Shown here piece by piece: positions 45,972 to 54,287 of a stretch of DNA of 64,000 nucleotides (position 1 is its first letter; the number at the start of each line of letters is the position of its first letter). Source of the DNA: Desulfomonilaceae bacterium (GTDB lineage Bacteria; Desulfobacterota; Desulfomonilia; Desulfomonilales; Desulfomonilaceae); assembly GCA_041662605.1 (NCBI GenBank), contig JBAZSD010000004.1, positions 124,001 through 188,000 on the forward strand. The letters run 5' to 3'. The notes beneath the pieces are model-generated. The model worked only from the letters and a program-made list of their open reading frames with translations, was not told the origin of the DNA and did no database searches. The translations under genes and the position numbers were made by a program.

Positions 45972-46292
45972 ATGTACGTCCGAATGACATTCTTTCGTGT
46001 CAAAGAAGGTAAAATGGATGATCTCCGAAATCTTTACAACAAGGAGGTCATACCTGCCCACAAGAACCATAAAGGTGTCAGATTTGTTCATCTTCTGGAA
46101 TGCCAGGACAGCGTTAACGATGGTATCTCAGTAACCGCATGGGATACTAAAGCCGACGTAGACGCTTATGAGAAGAGCGGTGATTATGAAAAGCTCGTCA
46201 CGATGTTTGGAGAGATGTACAGTGGCGAACCGGTCTTAAAGTCCTATGAGATAACAGCAAGTTCCGAACCTATTCTTCTAAGAATTTTCTAG
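45972..46292 (+). CDS. ABM-type dimeric alpha/beta-barrel protein
   Basis: ATG 45972 follows AAAGGAG and gives 106 residues. The MYVRMTFFRVKEGKMDDLRNLY start, later VHLLECQDSVNDGISVTAWDTKADVDAYEKS, matches the antibiotic biosynthesis monooxygenase domain, which serves as cofactor-free oxygenase, isomerase or small-molecule binder. In an anaerobe a monooxygenase role is unlikely. It is 27 bp before an HD gene in operon 1. Confidence 0.8.
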   Translation: MYVRMTFFRVKEGKMDDLRNLYNKEVIPAHKNHKGVRFVHLLECQDSVNDGISVTAWDTKADVDAYEKSGDYEKLVTMFGEMYSGEPVLKSYEITASSEPILLRIF

Positions 46293-46318
46293 ATAAATCG
46301 GCCGCCTCGAACTCAGAT

Positions 46319-46897
46319 ATGCAAGCGCCATTTTGGGAAATACGCGAAAAGGTAAGGCCATTTCTTGACACACGAAACAACCTGATCCATATGGAAGTTT
46401 CCGAGGCTTTCGCTGTTAGATTGCTGGAAACGGAACAGGGTGACGCTACAGTGGTTCTGCCGGCAATAATCCTACACGATGTAGGATGGAAAATGGTACC
46501 TGAGGAATTGCACCTTCAGGCATTCGGCCCGAAAGCCAAAGACATGGAAACCAACAGAATTCACGAGGTCGAGGGAGCCAGAATAGCCCGTGATATCCTG
46601 GAAAGCCTTAATTTCTCCAACTCATTGGTCGATGAAATAGTTGAGATCATCCTGGGACATGATTCGCGTAAAGACGCTCTGTCCCTTAACGACGCTATTG
46701 TGAAGGACGCAGACAAGTTGTGGCGTTTCTCTGCTGAGGCCTTTAAGATAAACCCAAAAAGGTTTAAGATTGATCCCAAGGTTCACGTAAACTGGCTGGG
46801 CCAACAAATCGATGGGTGGTTTATAACAGAAACCGGTCGGAAGATAGCGCGTGACGAACAACGTCTTCGGGCTGCGAGTCTCGAAGCAATCCGCTGA
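46319..46897 (+). CDS. HD-domain metal-dependent phosphohydrolase (operon 1)
   Basis: The 192-residue protein has the HD set: His24, His53-Asp54 in ILHDVGW, His82 in IHEVEGARIA, His114-Asp115 in LGHDSRKDALSLND, with Asp131 in VKDADKLW. It is strongly similar to the HD protein at the end of operon 2. Each accompanies a dikinase module, so removal of phosphate from the phosphorylated intermediate, or nucleotide hydrolysis, is likely. It is 13 bp before the Mo-hydroxylase gene. Confidence 0.87.
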   Translation: MQAPFWEIREKVRPFLDTRNNLIHMEVSEAFAVRLLETEQGDATVVLPAIILHDVGWKMVPEELHLQAFGPKAKDMETNRIHEVEGARIARDILESLNFSNSLVDEIVEIILGHDSRKDALSLNDAIVKDADKLWRFSAEAFKINPKRFKIDPKVHVNWLGQQIDGWFITETGRKIARDEQRLRAASLEAIR

Positions 46898-46910
46898 GTA
46901 GGAAACTGTC

Positions 46911-49568
46911 ATGAAAAAAGTCGAGCTGACCATCAACGGGCTCATGTACACATTCTATGTTGACGACCAATTAGTTCTGTTGGATCTACTGCGTGACAAA
47001 CTCTGCCTGACTGGAACGAAACAATCTTGTGATCGAAAGGGACAATGCGGATCTTGCACGGTATTAGTGAACGCCAAACCGACGCATTCCTGCCTTGCAA
47101 AAGTGGCTGATCTTGACGGGGCCGATGTGATTTCCATAGAGGGGCTTGGCACTCCGAAAAATCCTCATCTGATTCAGGAGGCTTTTGCAATCGCAGGCGC
47201 CGTTCAATGCGGATTTTGCACTCCAGGCATGATCATCTCCGCTAAAGCTCTCTTGGGTAGCAATCCAGACCCCAACACAGAGGAAATCAAAAAAGCCCTT
47301 CGAGGAAATCTCTGTCGTTGCACGGGGTACAAGAAAATAATTGACGCTGTTAAGCTGGCGGGAAGGTTTCTGAGAGGTGAGACAACCCCAAATCAAGAAC
47401 ACCCCGATTCATTCGCCGGCTCTATCGGAGTTTCGCGCCCAAGACCCAACTCTTTAACGCTCGCATGTGGCGTGGCAAAGTTTTCGGCTGACATCCGAAT
47501 GGACGGCATGCTCGAGTTGGCGATCGTTCGAAGCCCCTACCCTCACGCTCTGATAAAATCCATCGATACTACTGAAGCGCAAATGACGCCTGGTGTGGTC
47601 GGTATTATAACAGCCAAGGATATTAAAGGATCCAACCGACTAAAGGATGATCAGCCTCTATTGTGCGACAAAAAAATTCACGTGTTGGGTGACGCTGTCG
47701 CTATAGTTGCGGCTGAGTCTAAAACACAGGCATTGGCCGGCGTCGAAGCGGTGAAGGTAGAATACGAAATACTTCATCCCGTAATGACCACGGAAGAGGC
47801 TTTAGCTCCAGACAGCCCCCAAGTGCATGAAGGGTCTCTGAACCTTTGTTACGAACACCCTCAGATTAAAGGGGACGCTGATGCGGCGATGAATCGGGCG
47901 TCAACACGTGTAGAGGCTGAATTTTCAACTCAACTCATTCATCAGGCAGCGTTGGAACCGGAAGCGTCGGTGGCGTACATGGAGCCGGATGAGGAGGACA
48001 ATCCGAAGCTGGTCGTAATCGGACGCAGTATCTATATTCACCATCATCTGATGGTTTTACAAGAGGCGTTGGGCTGGAACAACATACGTTATGAACAGGC
48101 TTTTATCGGCGGTCAATTTGGCATGAAAATGGATATTACCGCTGAAGGAATTGCAGCCGCAGCAGCCCTCCACTTTCGACGTCCTGCCCGCTATATTTGT
48201 AGCCTTGCAGAGTCCATGCAAATAACTACAAAAAGACATCCATTCCAGATGAAAGTCCGACTCGGGGCGGACAAACAAGGCAAGCTTACCGCATATACCA
48301 TAGACTTCATAGTTGAAAACGGAGCATATACGTCCGCAGGGAAATCGGTGCTAAACCGTGCTTTGTATATGCTAAGCGGATCATACGATATTCCAAATGT
48401 CCTAGCCAAAGGCCAGTTGGTGTATACGAACAACGCATGGGGGGGCGCTGCCAGAGGAGCCGGACCACCTCAAGTTAACTTTGCGCTCGAATCCGCCATG
48501 GAACTCCTGGCCTCCAAATTGGGAATGGACCCTCTGGAATTCCGTCTTTTAAACTCCCTCAAACCGGGGGGATCAATCTCTACTGGCCAGGTTATCGAGG
48601 AGTGGCCTTATCCTGGATGCCTTGAAGCTCTCAGACCCCATTATCAAAGAGCTGTTCGAGAAGCGGCATCTAATAAAGATGGCCGGTTCAAACGTGGCGT
48701 CGGAATAGCCGGAGGTAGCTTCGGTATAGGCAGAGGAGGACCAGACAGATCCAATGTCGCAGTGGAACTCAACCCAGATGGTGGACTAACAGTCTATGGC
48801 TCTATCGCAGATCCAGGTGAAGGCAATGACGCGATGCTCACCCAGATAGCCTCTCACCTCACAGCTATTCCTCCAGAGAAAATTCGCCTGATCATCTGTG
48901 ATACTGACAGGACCCCCGATTCCAGTTCAGCGTCCGGTAGTCGTGTAACTTATATGAGTGGGGGAGCCATGATAAAAGCCATAGAAGGCCTCAAAGCCAC
49001 GATGGAGGAAGTTGGAGCCACATCGTTCGACGAACTTGTGGCCGCAGGTAAACCCACTCGATTCTTGGGATCTAGAGTAGCGGAAACAACCCTTCTGGAC
49101 ACTAAAACGGGCCAGGGGACGCCTTTCGAATCGCGTGTCCATGGTGTTCAAATGGCCGAAGTTGAGGTTGATACCGAAACAGGAGCGGTTAGGATTCACA
49201 AGATAACGGCTATCGTCGACCCTGGAACCATTATCAACCCCATGATTGTAGAAGGTCAAATAGAAGGCGGTGTAGATATGGGCGCGGGGATGGCTCTTCG
49301 TGAACATTACGTACACGGAAAAACCCGTGACTGGGTGGGCCTCAAGTTCCCCACAACCAGAACGGCTTTTGATATCGATGTGATATTGCTTCAGACCCCT
49401 CGAAAAAAAGGCGCATTGGGCGCCGTAGGTGTGGGAGAGTTTGTCCTGTTGCCTACCGCCGCAGCAATAGTCACGGCTATTCAGAATGCTACCGGAGGAA
49501 CCCGTATACGGGATCTGCCGGCTACGCCGCAACGGGTCTTGGAATCCATGAAGTCCCCATTGGATTAG
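46911..49568 (+). CDS. Fused [2Fe-2S]/molybdopterin hydroxylase of the xanthine dehydrogenase family
   Basis: The 885-residue protein fuses an N-terminal ferredoxin domain (Cys40, 46, 49, 61; CX5C rather than CX4C), a second [2Fe-2S] domain (CGFC near 100, CRC near 136) and a Mo-binding region (GGQFGMKMD near 400, RGAGPPQVNFA near 518, catalytic Glu near 843 in GVGEF). It has no FAD domain, like Desulfovibrio aldehyde oxidoreductase. With the class-V desulfurase gene nearby it also resembles selenium-dependent molybdenum hydroxylases. It would hydroxylate or dehydroxylate an aromatic, heterocyclic or aldehyde substrate. It does not have the three-subunit form of 4-hydroxybenzoyl-CoA reductase. 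Confidence 0.9.
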   Translation: MKKVELTINGLMYTFYVDDQLVLLDLLRDKLCLTGTKQSCDRKGQCGSCTVLVNAKPTHSCLAKVADLDGADVISIEGLGTPKNPHLIQEAFAIAGAVQCGFCTPGMIISAKALLGSNPDPNTEEIKKALRGNLCRCTGYKKIIDAVKLAGRFLRGETTPNQEHPDSFAGSIGVSRPRPNSLTLACGVAKFSADIRMDGMLELAIVRSPYPHALIKSIDTTEAQMTPGVVGIITAKDIKGSNRLKDDQPLLCDKKIHVLGDAVAIVAAESKTQALAGVEAVKVEYEILHPVMTTEEALAPDSPQVHEGSLNLCYEHPQIKGDADAAMNRASTRVEAEFSTQLIHQAALEPEASVAYMEPDEEDNPKLVVIGRSIYIHHHLMVLQEALGWNNIRYEQAFIGGQFGMKMDITAEGIAAAAALHFRRPARYICSLAESMQITTKRHPFQMKVRLGADKQGKLTAYTIDFIVENGAYTSAGKSVLNRALYMLSGSYDIPNVLAKGQLVYTNNAWGGAARGAGPPQVNFALESAMELLASKLGMDPLEFRLLNSLKPGGSISTGQVIEEWPYPGCLEALRPHYQRAVREAASNKDGRFKRGVGIAGGSFGIGRGGPDRSNVAVELNPDGGLTVYGSIADPGEGNDAMLTQIASHLTAIPPEKIRLIICDTDRTPDSSSASGSRVTYMSGGAMIKAIEGLKATMEEVGATSFDELVAAGKPTRFLGSRVAETTLLDTKTGQGTPFESRVHGVQMAEVEVDTETGAVRIHKITAIVDPGTIINPMIVEGQIEGGVDMGAGMALREHYVHGKTRDWVGLKFPTTRTAFDIDVILLQTPRKKGALGAVGVGEFVLLPTAAAIVTAIQNATGGTRIRDLPATPQRVLESMKSPLD

Positions 49569-49583
49569 AGGGGCGACACCTTC

Positions 49584-49931
49584 TTGGGCCACCACGGGGA
49601 CACCAAAACAAGTGACAGTGATACAACCGCTGTGCAAGCCGATATCGCCCTGTTTGATGAAGAAGGCTTTTTATTGGATCCTGACGTGTGGAACGAAACG
49701 ATGGCGGAAAATATCGCACGCGCTCAAGGGATGTCCGAGCTAAATGAACTTCACTGGCAGGTGATTAGCTTCCTGCGAAAATACTATATGTCGATGGGAA
49801 AAGCTCCCCTTAACACTGAACTGAGAAAGGGCGCCGGTTTAAGTTTGACGCAAATAGAAAGGATTTTCCCGGGTGGCATCAAGTTCGGCGCTCGTCGCAT
49901 AGCGGGATTGCCCAACCCTAAGAGCTGCTAA
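49584..49931 (+). CDS. DsrC/TusE-like sulfur-carrier protein with a single C-terminal Cys
   Basis: The 115-residue protein follows the DsrC fold pattern: FDEEGFLLDPDVWNE, ELNELHWQVISFLRKYY, LTQIERIFPGGIKFG. The last residue is Cys115, but the upstream Cys of true DsrC (in GACK) is replaced by Ala (FGARRIAGL). It is thus closer to TusE or one-Cys DsrC homologues. Start is TTG 49584 behind GAGGGG; an in-frame GTG further on is possible. It lies between the Mo hydroxylase and a cysteine desulfurase, 15 and 4 bp away, and could relay sulfur between them. Confidence 0.85.
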   Translation: MGHHGDTKTSDSDTTAVQADIALFDEEGFLLDPDVWNETMAENIARAQGMSELNELHWQVISFLRKYYMSMGKAPLNTELRKGAGLSLTQIERIFPGGIKFGARRIAGLPNPKSC

Positions 49932-49935
49932 AACA

Positions 49936-51111
49936 ATGTCTTCCTGTCCCGAGACAATTTATTTGGATAACGCAGCCACCACATTCCCAAAACCTCCCGA
50001 TGTTATTCGATCGATGTTGGAAGGTTACGAGTGTTTGGGTGTTTCACCGGGCAGAGGTGGTTATGATCTGGCTGTTCGAGCCGAAGAATTTGTCGCCGGT
50101 GTGAGACGACAAGTTAGCGACTTCTTCGGGGGTCATGATCCGAATAGAGTGGTTTTTTCCTACAACGCCACAGACGCTCTTAATACTATCATCTTCGGCT
50201 TGGTCGAACCCGGATGCCATGTTATCAGCTCCAGACTGGAGCATAATTCGGTACTGAGGCCTCTTTATCACCTCAGGGAAAAGAACCTTATCACTTTAGA
50301 ACTCCTTCCGTTTGATTCCAGTGGCTTTGTCAATCCTCAAGACGTGGAAAAAGCGATCAGACATGAAACCGGACTTGTCATACTCACCCACGCTTCAAAT
50401 GTCCTGGGTACAATTCAGCCTGTAGAGTCAATCGGCCTCATTTGCCATGAAAAAAATGTTCCATTTGTTATTGACGCATCCCAAAGCGCAGGGATCATTC
50501 CTATAGATATGAAGGCATGGCGCCTGGACGCCATAGCGTTCACAGGCCATAAGTCTTTGTTGGGCCCGACTGGAATAGGCGGACTGGTCATTCGTGACGG
50601 TTTAGACGTTCGGGCCAGCCGTTTCGGAGGGACCGGCGTCGATTCAGACAGTCCGGCGCATACAGACGAATACCCTCAACATCTGGAACCCGGCACCATT
50701 AACATGCTCGGTGTCATAGGGCTTTCCGCCGGCATGCGGCATATCACAGAGCTAGGCCTTCAAAATATTTATGAACGCGAGATGGATCTATTAAGGAAGC
50801 TTCGTGATGGACTTACCTGCTTCAAACGTGTCCGACTTTATTGCGCTGATAATTTGACCAACCATCTTCCGCTCCTGACGCTTAATGTCGATGGCATTAG
50901 CGCTGCTGATTTAGGCTCTATCCTGGATGGGGATTTTAACATTGCGGTACGAACCGGCCTGCATTGCGCCCCGCTAGTACACCAAGACCTCGGCGTAAGT
51001 CCCAACGGCGGTGTGCGATTCAGTATAGGGCCCTCCAATACGCATGAGGACATCGACGCCGTCCTGGATGCCTTTGGAGCAATTCTGGAATCCAGCGTAA
51101 CATCCTCCTAA
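49936..51111 (+). CDS. Class-V PLP aminotransferase, cysteine-desulfurase family (EF2568-like)
   Basis: The 391-residue PLP enzyme has YLDNAATTFPKP at the start, ASQSAGIIP near 182, the PLP Lys206 in TGHKSLLG and the sulfur-accepting Cys344 in RTGLHCAPLVH, with ISIG-like RFSIGPSNT near the end. It belongs to the branch I associate with TIGR01977, whose Enterococcus member EF2568 lies in a selenium-dependent molybdenum hydroxylase locus. Here it is just downstream of a Mo hydroxylase and a DsrC-like gene. Likely job: donating S (or Se) to the hydroxylase cofactor. Confidence 0.85.
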   Translation: MSSCPETIYLDNAATTFPKPPDVIRSMLEGYECLGVSPGRGGYDLAVRAEEFVAGVRRQVSDFFGGHDPNRVVFSYNATDALNTIIFGLVEPGCHVISSRLEHNSVLRPLYHLREKNLITLELLPFDSSGFVNPQDVEKAIRHETGLVILTHASNVLGTIQPVESIGLICHEKNVPFVIDASQSAGIIPIDMKAWRLDAIAFTGHKSLLGPTGIGGLVIRDGLDVRASRFGGTGVDSDSPAHTDEYPQHLEPGTINMLGVIGLSAGMRHITELGLQNIYEREMDLLRKLRDGLTCFKRVRLYCADNLTNHLPLLTLNVDGISAADLGSILDGDFNIAVRTGLHCAPLVHQDLGVSPNGGVRFSIGPSNTHEDIDAVLDAFGAILESSVTSS

Positions 51112-51113
51112 CG

Positions 51114-52325
51114 TTATCGAACCATCGAGGCAAGAATATTTACAACGGCCTCAGCAAAATCAGTGTCGTTAATATGCGCATTAACTTCTGTCACTTCCAC
51201 TTTGGAAGCAAGTCTGATTTTGAGTTCAGAAATAAACGCCTGATTGGCTTTGGGGTCCCACAAGGGACCGCCAACTGCGTCCGCCTCTGAAAAACCGCCC
51301 ATTGGTATTACTACATTCGTAGGACCTTGGGACCGATTTAATTTGTCGGATATTATTCCGGCAAGCTGAATCATGTCCTCAATTGATGTTCTTACTCCGG
51401 ATCTAAAATCGTACCAGAAGACGGCACGGTCGCGAAGATTGGTGGGCATGGTCTCTCTTGAGTCAAATTCCAACACTATACAATCAAGACCCCCTGGGAC
51501 CACTACTTGTGGTAAGCCGAGCCGGCCTGCGGTCTCCAATCGACTTGTCCCTATGTCTCCGCAATACCCGCCATACAAGGAATCAGGGAACTCATGAAGG
51601 GCCAAATCCACCACAGCGTTTATTATACCCTGCTCTATCAGATCTTCCATGGCCATGCCGCCAGTTCCATTTGCGTGAAAAGGGGCTACCTCATAACCTT
51701 TAAGCTCCAGCTTTGATTTAACCTTCATGGCTCCTTCCGTAATGAAGCCAAAAGATGTCAGTCCCACAATAGGTTTTTCCGAGCTGATCTTTCTGGAATC
51801 GAAAGCCATACCCGCTATAGCCGCCGCGGCATTAGACAGTATCTTTCTGCTGATAGGGTTAAGGCCGAGTATGTCCACAACTGAATGCATTACCGTGATA
51901 TCTTTGGTTCCAATTAGTCGGCTCATGTCTCGTGACGCTACGGTAGAAACCATGAGTTTGGGGACACCGAGTGGCAGGCTCCTCATAACTCCCATCCCGA
52001 TGTGAGTACCGGTTCCACCTCCCACTGACACTATTCCAGACAGACGCTTACCTTCGTGGAGTTTCCTTGCAATTGACGAAGCCCCAAGAATCATGCTTTC
52101 TACAGCGGTTCTTCTGTCCCCCCGTTTATGAATGTCCTCTATGCTGGTTCCGGCTGCTAAAGCCACATCTATTCGAGAAATATCCGCTTGGCAGGTTGGT
52201 GGATTAAGCGTTCCAACATCAACCACGATCGTTGAACATTCGTGCCGGGATATTTCACTTTTAAGGAAATCGACCTCGGCGCCTTTTGTGTCCAAGGTTC
52301 CGAGAATTACTACAATGGGCTTCAT
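51114..52325 (-). CDS. Tm-1-like/UPF0261 family protein (copy 1)
   Basis: The 403-residue protein has the Tm-1 N-terminal pattern MKPIVVILGTLDTKGAEVDFLK, SVGGGTGTHIGMGVMRSLPLGVPKLMVST near residue 95 and a C-terminal VIPMGGFSEAD region. Tm-1-like proteins have an ATP-binding N-terminal half; bacterial members are uncharacterised. The gene is only 2 bp from the convergent desulfurase stop and 63 bp downstream of a LysR gene on the same strand. A paralogue is in operon 2. Function unknown, probably in the same pathway. Confidence 0.88.
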   Translation of the reverse strand: MKPIVVILGTLDTKGAEVDFLKSEISRHECSTIVVDVGTLNPPTCQADISRIDVALAAGTSIEDIHKRGDRRTAVESMILGASSIARKLHEGKRLSGIVSVGGGTGTHIGMGVMRSLPLGVPKLMVSTVASRDMSRLIGTKDITVMHSVVDILGLNPISRKILSNAAAAIAGMAFDSRKISSEKPIVGLTSFGFITEGAMKVKSKLELKGYEVAPFHANGTGGMAMEDLIEQGIINAVVDLALHEFPDSLYGGYCGDIGTSRLETAGRLGLPQVVVPGGLDCIVLEFDSRETMPTNLRDRAVFWYDFRSGVRTSIEDMIQLAGIISDKLNRSQGPTNVVIPMGGFSEADAVGGPLWDPKANQAFISELKIRLASKVEVTEVNAHINDTDFAEAVVNILASMVR

Positions 52326-52388
52326 TGGGACCTCGCGGGAATAGATTGTGACTCGGCAGGTTTGCTTGGGTCTTAATTCTAACTCTCA

Positions 52389-53306
52389 CTATTCGGGGTG
52401 TTCGTCCAGAAAATTCTCATTGCGTTTCTTAATAGCTATTTTTAGGAATTGTCGGACATGAGACATCATTGGTTTTTCTCGAAGCACTACTATGTCGGCC
52501 GGAAACCGGATGTCGCCTTCGACAAGGTCAATCTTCTTCAAAATCCCTTTCGAAAGCTCATTTGGAACCTCGTTAGCCATTACAAACGAAACTCCCATTC
52601 GGCGCTCAACATAGGCCAGAATGAAACTCAGACTTCCCGACTCTATGATTGCGGAGGGCTTTACACTATGCTCTCCGAGTTTTTTTAGGATAGCGTCTCG
52701 CGATCCTGATCCCTGTTCCCGTATTATTAGCAATTCTCCGGACAGGTCCTTGATGGAGACATTCGCGCGTTGGCAGAGCGGGTGATCAGGCCTGGCTACT
52801 AATACCAATTCTACTATTGCAAAAGGGAATGCCTTGAAGCAAGCGTCGTAGTTGGTCCTAGCCACTACAACCAGATCCTTTTTCCGGCTCCTGAGACGGG
52901 CCATTAAATCCAAAGAATTTCCCTCGTTCAATTTCACCTGGATTTGCGGGAACTGATCCTGAAACTTTGCGACCAGTTCCGGCATCAATGTGACCGCATA
53001 ATCTTTAGTTGTACCAATCCTCAAGACACCAGACTTGGGTTTCCGCGCTTCGTCAAGCACAGATTCAATTTGGTCCAGGCGGGCAAATATGACCTTACTC
53101 AACAGAAAAACCGATTCCCCAGCGTCTGTGAGTTTATACTGACTGCCCTCACGATAAACTAATTTTACACCACACTCTTCCTGGAAAAGATTAATTTGTT
53201 GAGAGATGGCCGGTTGGCTAACGTTCGAATATTCCGCAGCGCGAGTCATGCTGTGAAACCGGCAGAAATGGTAAAAGGTCTCCAGGTGTTTGAGATTGAT
53301 TGGCAT
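52389..53306 (-). CDS. LysR-type transcriptional regulator of catabolic operon 2
   Basis: The 305-residue regulator has the winged helix NLKHLETFYHFCRFHSMTRAAE and VSQPAISQQINLFQEE, and the effector domain from about 93 (GVLRIGTTKDYAVTLMPELV). It is a clear paralogue of the LysR at 36617-37519. It is divergent from the ubiX operon, with the box at 53335-53349 lying 29 bp upstream of its start. It probably activates operon 2 and represses itself. Confidence 0.92.
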   Translation of the reverse strand: MPINLKHLETFYHFCRFHSMTRAAEYSNVSQPAISQQINLFQEECGVKLVYREGSQYKLTDAGESVFLLSKVIFARLDQIESVLDEARKPKSGVLRIGTTKDYAVTLMPELVAKFQDQFPQIQVKLNEGNSLDLMARLRSRKKDLVVVARTNYDACFKAFPFAIVELVLVARPDHPLCQRANVSIKDLSGELLIIREQGSGSRDAILKKLGEHSVKPSAIIESGSLSFILAYVERRMGVSFVMANEVPNELSKGILKKIDLVEGDIRFPADIVVLREKPMMSHVRQFLKIAIKKRNENFLDEHPE

Positions 53307-53334
53307 ACTGGACCTCGTTGTACCGAAGTATAGT

Positions 53335-53349
53335 ATAAGATAGACTTAT
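53335..53349. promoter_or_regulatory. LysR-type operator box, ATAAG-N5-CTTAT
   Basis: ATAAG (53335-53339), ATAGA, CTTAT (53345-53349) repeats the box at 37538-37552 with the T-N11-A core. Its centre is about 64 bp upstream of the predicted start of transcription, the usual position of a LysR recognition site. Confidence 0.75.
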
Positions 53350-53370
53350 GGACATATAACTTTTTCTATC

Positions 53371-53399
53371 TTGACTTGAATGTTTTAGAATTTCATAAT
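53371..53399 (+). promoter_or_regulatory. Predicted promoter of catabolic operon 2
   Basis: TTGACT (53371-53376), a 17-bp spacer and CATAAT (53394-53399), exactly 21 bp after the LysR box as in operon 1. Predicted start near 53406. Confidence 0.6.
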
Positions 53400-53723
53400 T
53401 GAGATCAAGCAAGAGACTTGCGAACAAGCGACGAAAGTCGGCGTTCCGGCCTGCACAAGGGCAGTAGGGTAAACTTTCATTGTTTATCCGGGTGGCGTGT
53501 CATTACATGTTAAAAAGTCGAGGCCTTGCGATATTGGTTTAACACTTCCCAAAGACTCATGACGGAAAGCATGAGAACCAAAACTGGCGAACCTGCAGCC
53601 TTACAGTTCATTATTGTTTTTATCGGGCTAACAAAGCTGGGACAAAGCATCAGCAGCAGACTCTCAACGTAGACAGACCACATTAACAAACACGATTCGA
53701 TCAGATTGCTGGAAAGGCATGTA

Positions 53724-54287
53724 GTGAAGAGAATTGTTGTAGGAGTTAGTGGCGCAAGCGGGACCATTTACGGTGTCCGACTGCTCGAGGTCCTAAACCA
53801 GATTGATGGCGTTGAAACCCATCTGATTCTTTCCCGCGGGGCTAGAGTCACGATGGAGCATGAGACGTCAATGAAACCTGATGCGCTTGAAAAGCTTGCT
53901 CATGTATCTCACTCCCCTGACGATCTTGCAGCTTGTGTTTCAAGTGGATCTTTCAAGACTGATGGTATGGTGGTCGCCCCCTGCTCGATGAAGAGCCTGT
54001 CCATGATCGCTAATTCGATAGATGACAACCTGTTGATTCGAGCGGCGGACGTAACCCTTAAGGAAAGAAGAAAACTTGTCTTGATCGTGAGGGAAACACC
54101 TCTCCATCTTGGTCATCTTCGGCAAATGACAGCAGTAACAGAGATAGGGGCAATAATATTGCCACCAGTTCCATCTTTCTACCACAAACCAAAGACAATA
54201 GAAGACATAGTAGATCAGACCATAGGAAAAACCCTGGATCAATTAGATATCGATCACCACCTGTTTCAGCGCTGGGCGGGAGGATGA
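53724..54287 (+). CDS. ubiX: UbiX-like flavin prenyltransferase
   Basis: UbiX makes prenylated FMN, the cofactor of UbiD-type (de)carboxylases. GTG 53724 sits six bases after GGAAAGG, giving 187 residues starting MKRIVVGVSGASGTIYGVRL, the family N-terminus; the TTG at 53706 is less likely. The PCSMKSLSMIA, VRETPLHLGHLRQM and PPVPSFYHKPKTIED segments are typical. It leads operon 2, which encodes its UbiD client at 57862. It overlaps the next gene by 4 bp. Confidence 0.94.
   Translation: MKRIVVGVSGASGTIYGVRLLEVLNQIDGVETHLILSRGARVTMEHETSMKPDALEKLAHVSHSPDDLAACVSSGSFKTDGMVVAPCSMKSLSMIANSIDDNLLIRAADVTLKERRKLVLIVRETPLHLGHLRQMTAVTEIGAIILPPVPSFYHKPKTIEDIVDQTIGKTLDQLDIDHHLFQRWAGG

Larger units (their letters stand above)
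53307..53723 (+). other. Regulatory and leader region of operon 2
   Basis: These 417 bases hold the LysR box, the promoter at 53371-53399 and a long predicted leader of about 318 nt. Possible leader hairpins are CGAC-GAAA-GTCG (53429-53440) and GGGTAAAC/GTTTATCC (53467-53474 with 53482-53489). No protein gene is supported. Confidence 0.55.

Noticed and set aside
46911..49568. 4-hydroxybenzoyl-CoA reductase
   Set aside because: That enzyme has three separate subunits including a FAD protein; here a single fused chain lacks FAD.
48927..49637. 236-residue minus-strand ORF
   Set aside because: It is a reverse-frame shadow of the Mo hydroxylase gene, with composition reflecting that gene's codons.
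49584..49931. Dissimilatory sulfite reductase DsrC
   Set aside because: The inner conserved Cys is missing and no dsrAB genes are near, so it is only DsrC/TusE-like.
53510..53767. 85-residue minus-strand ORF between LysR and ubiX
   Set aside because: It is antisense to the ubiX start, lacks a ribosome-binding site and has no recognisable protein pattern.
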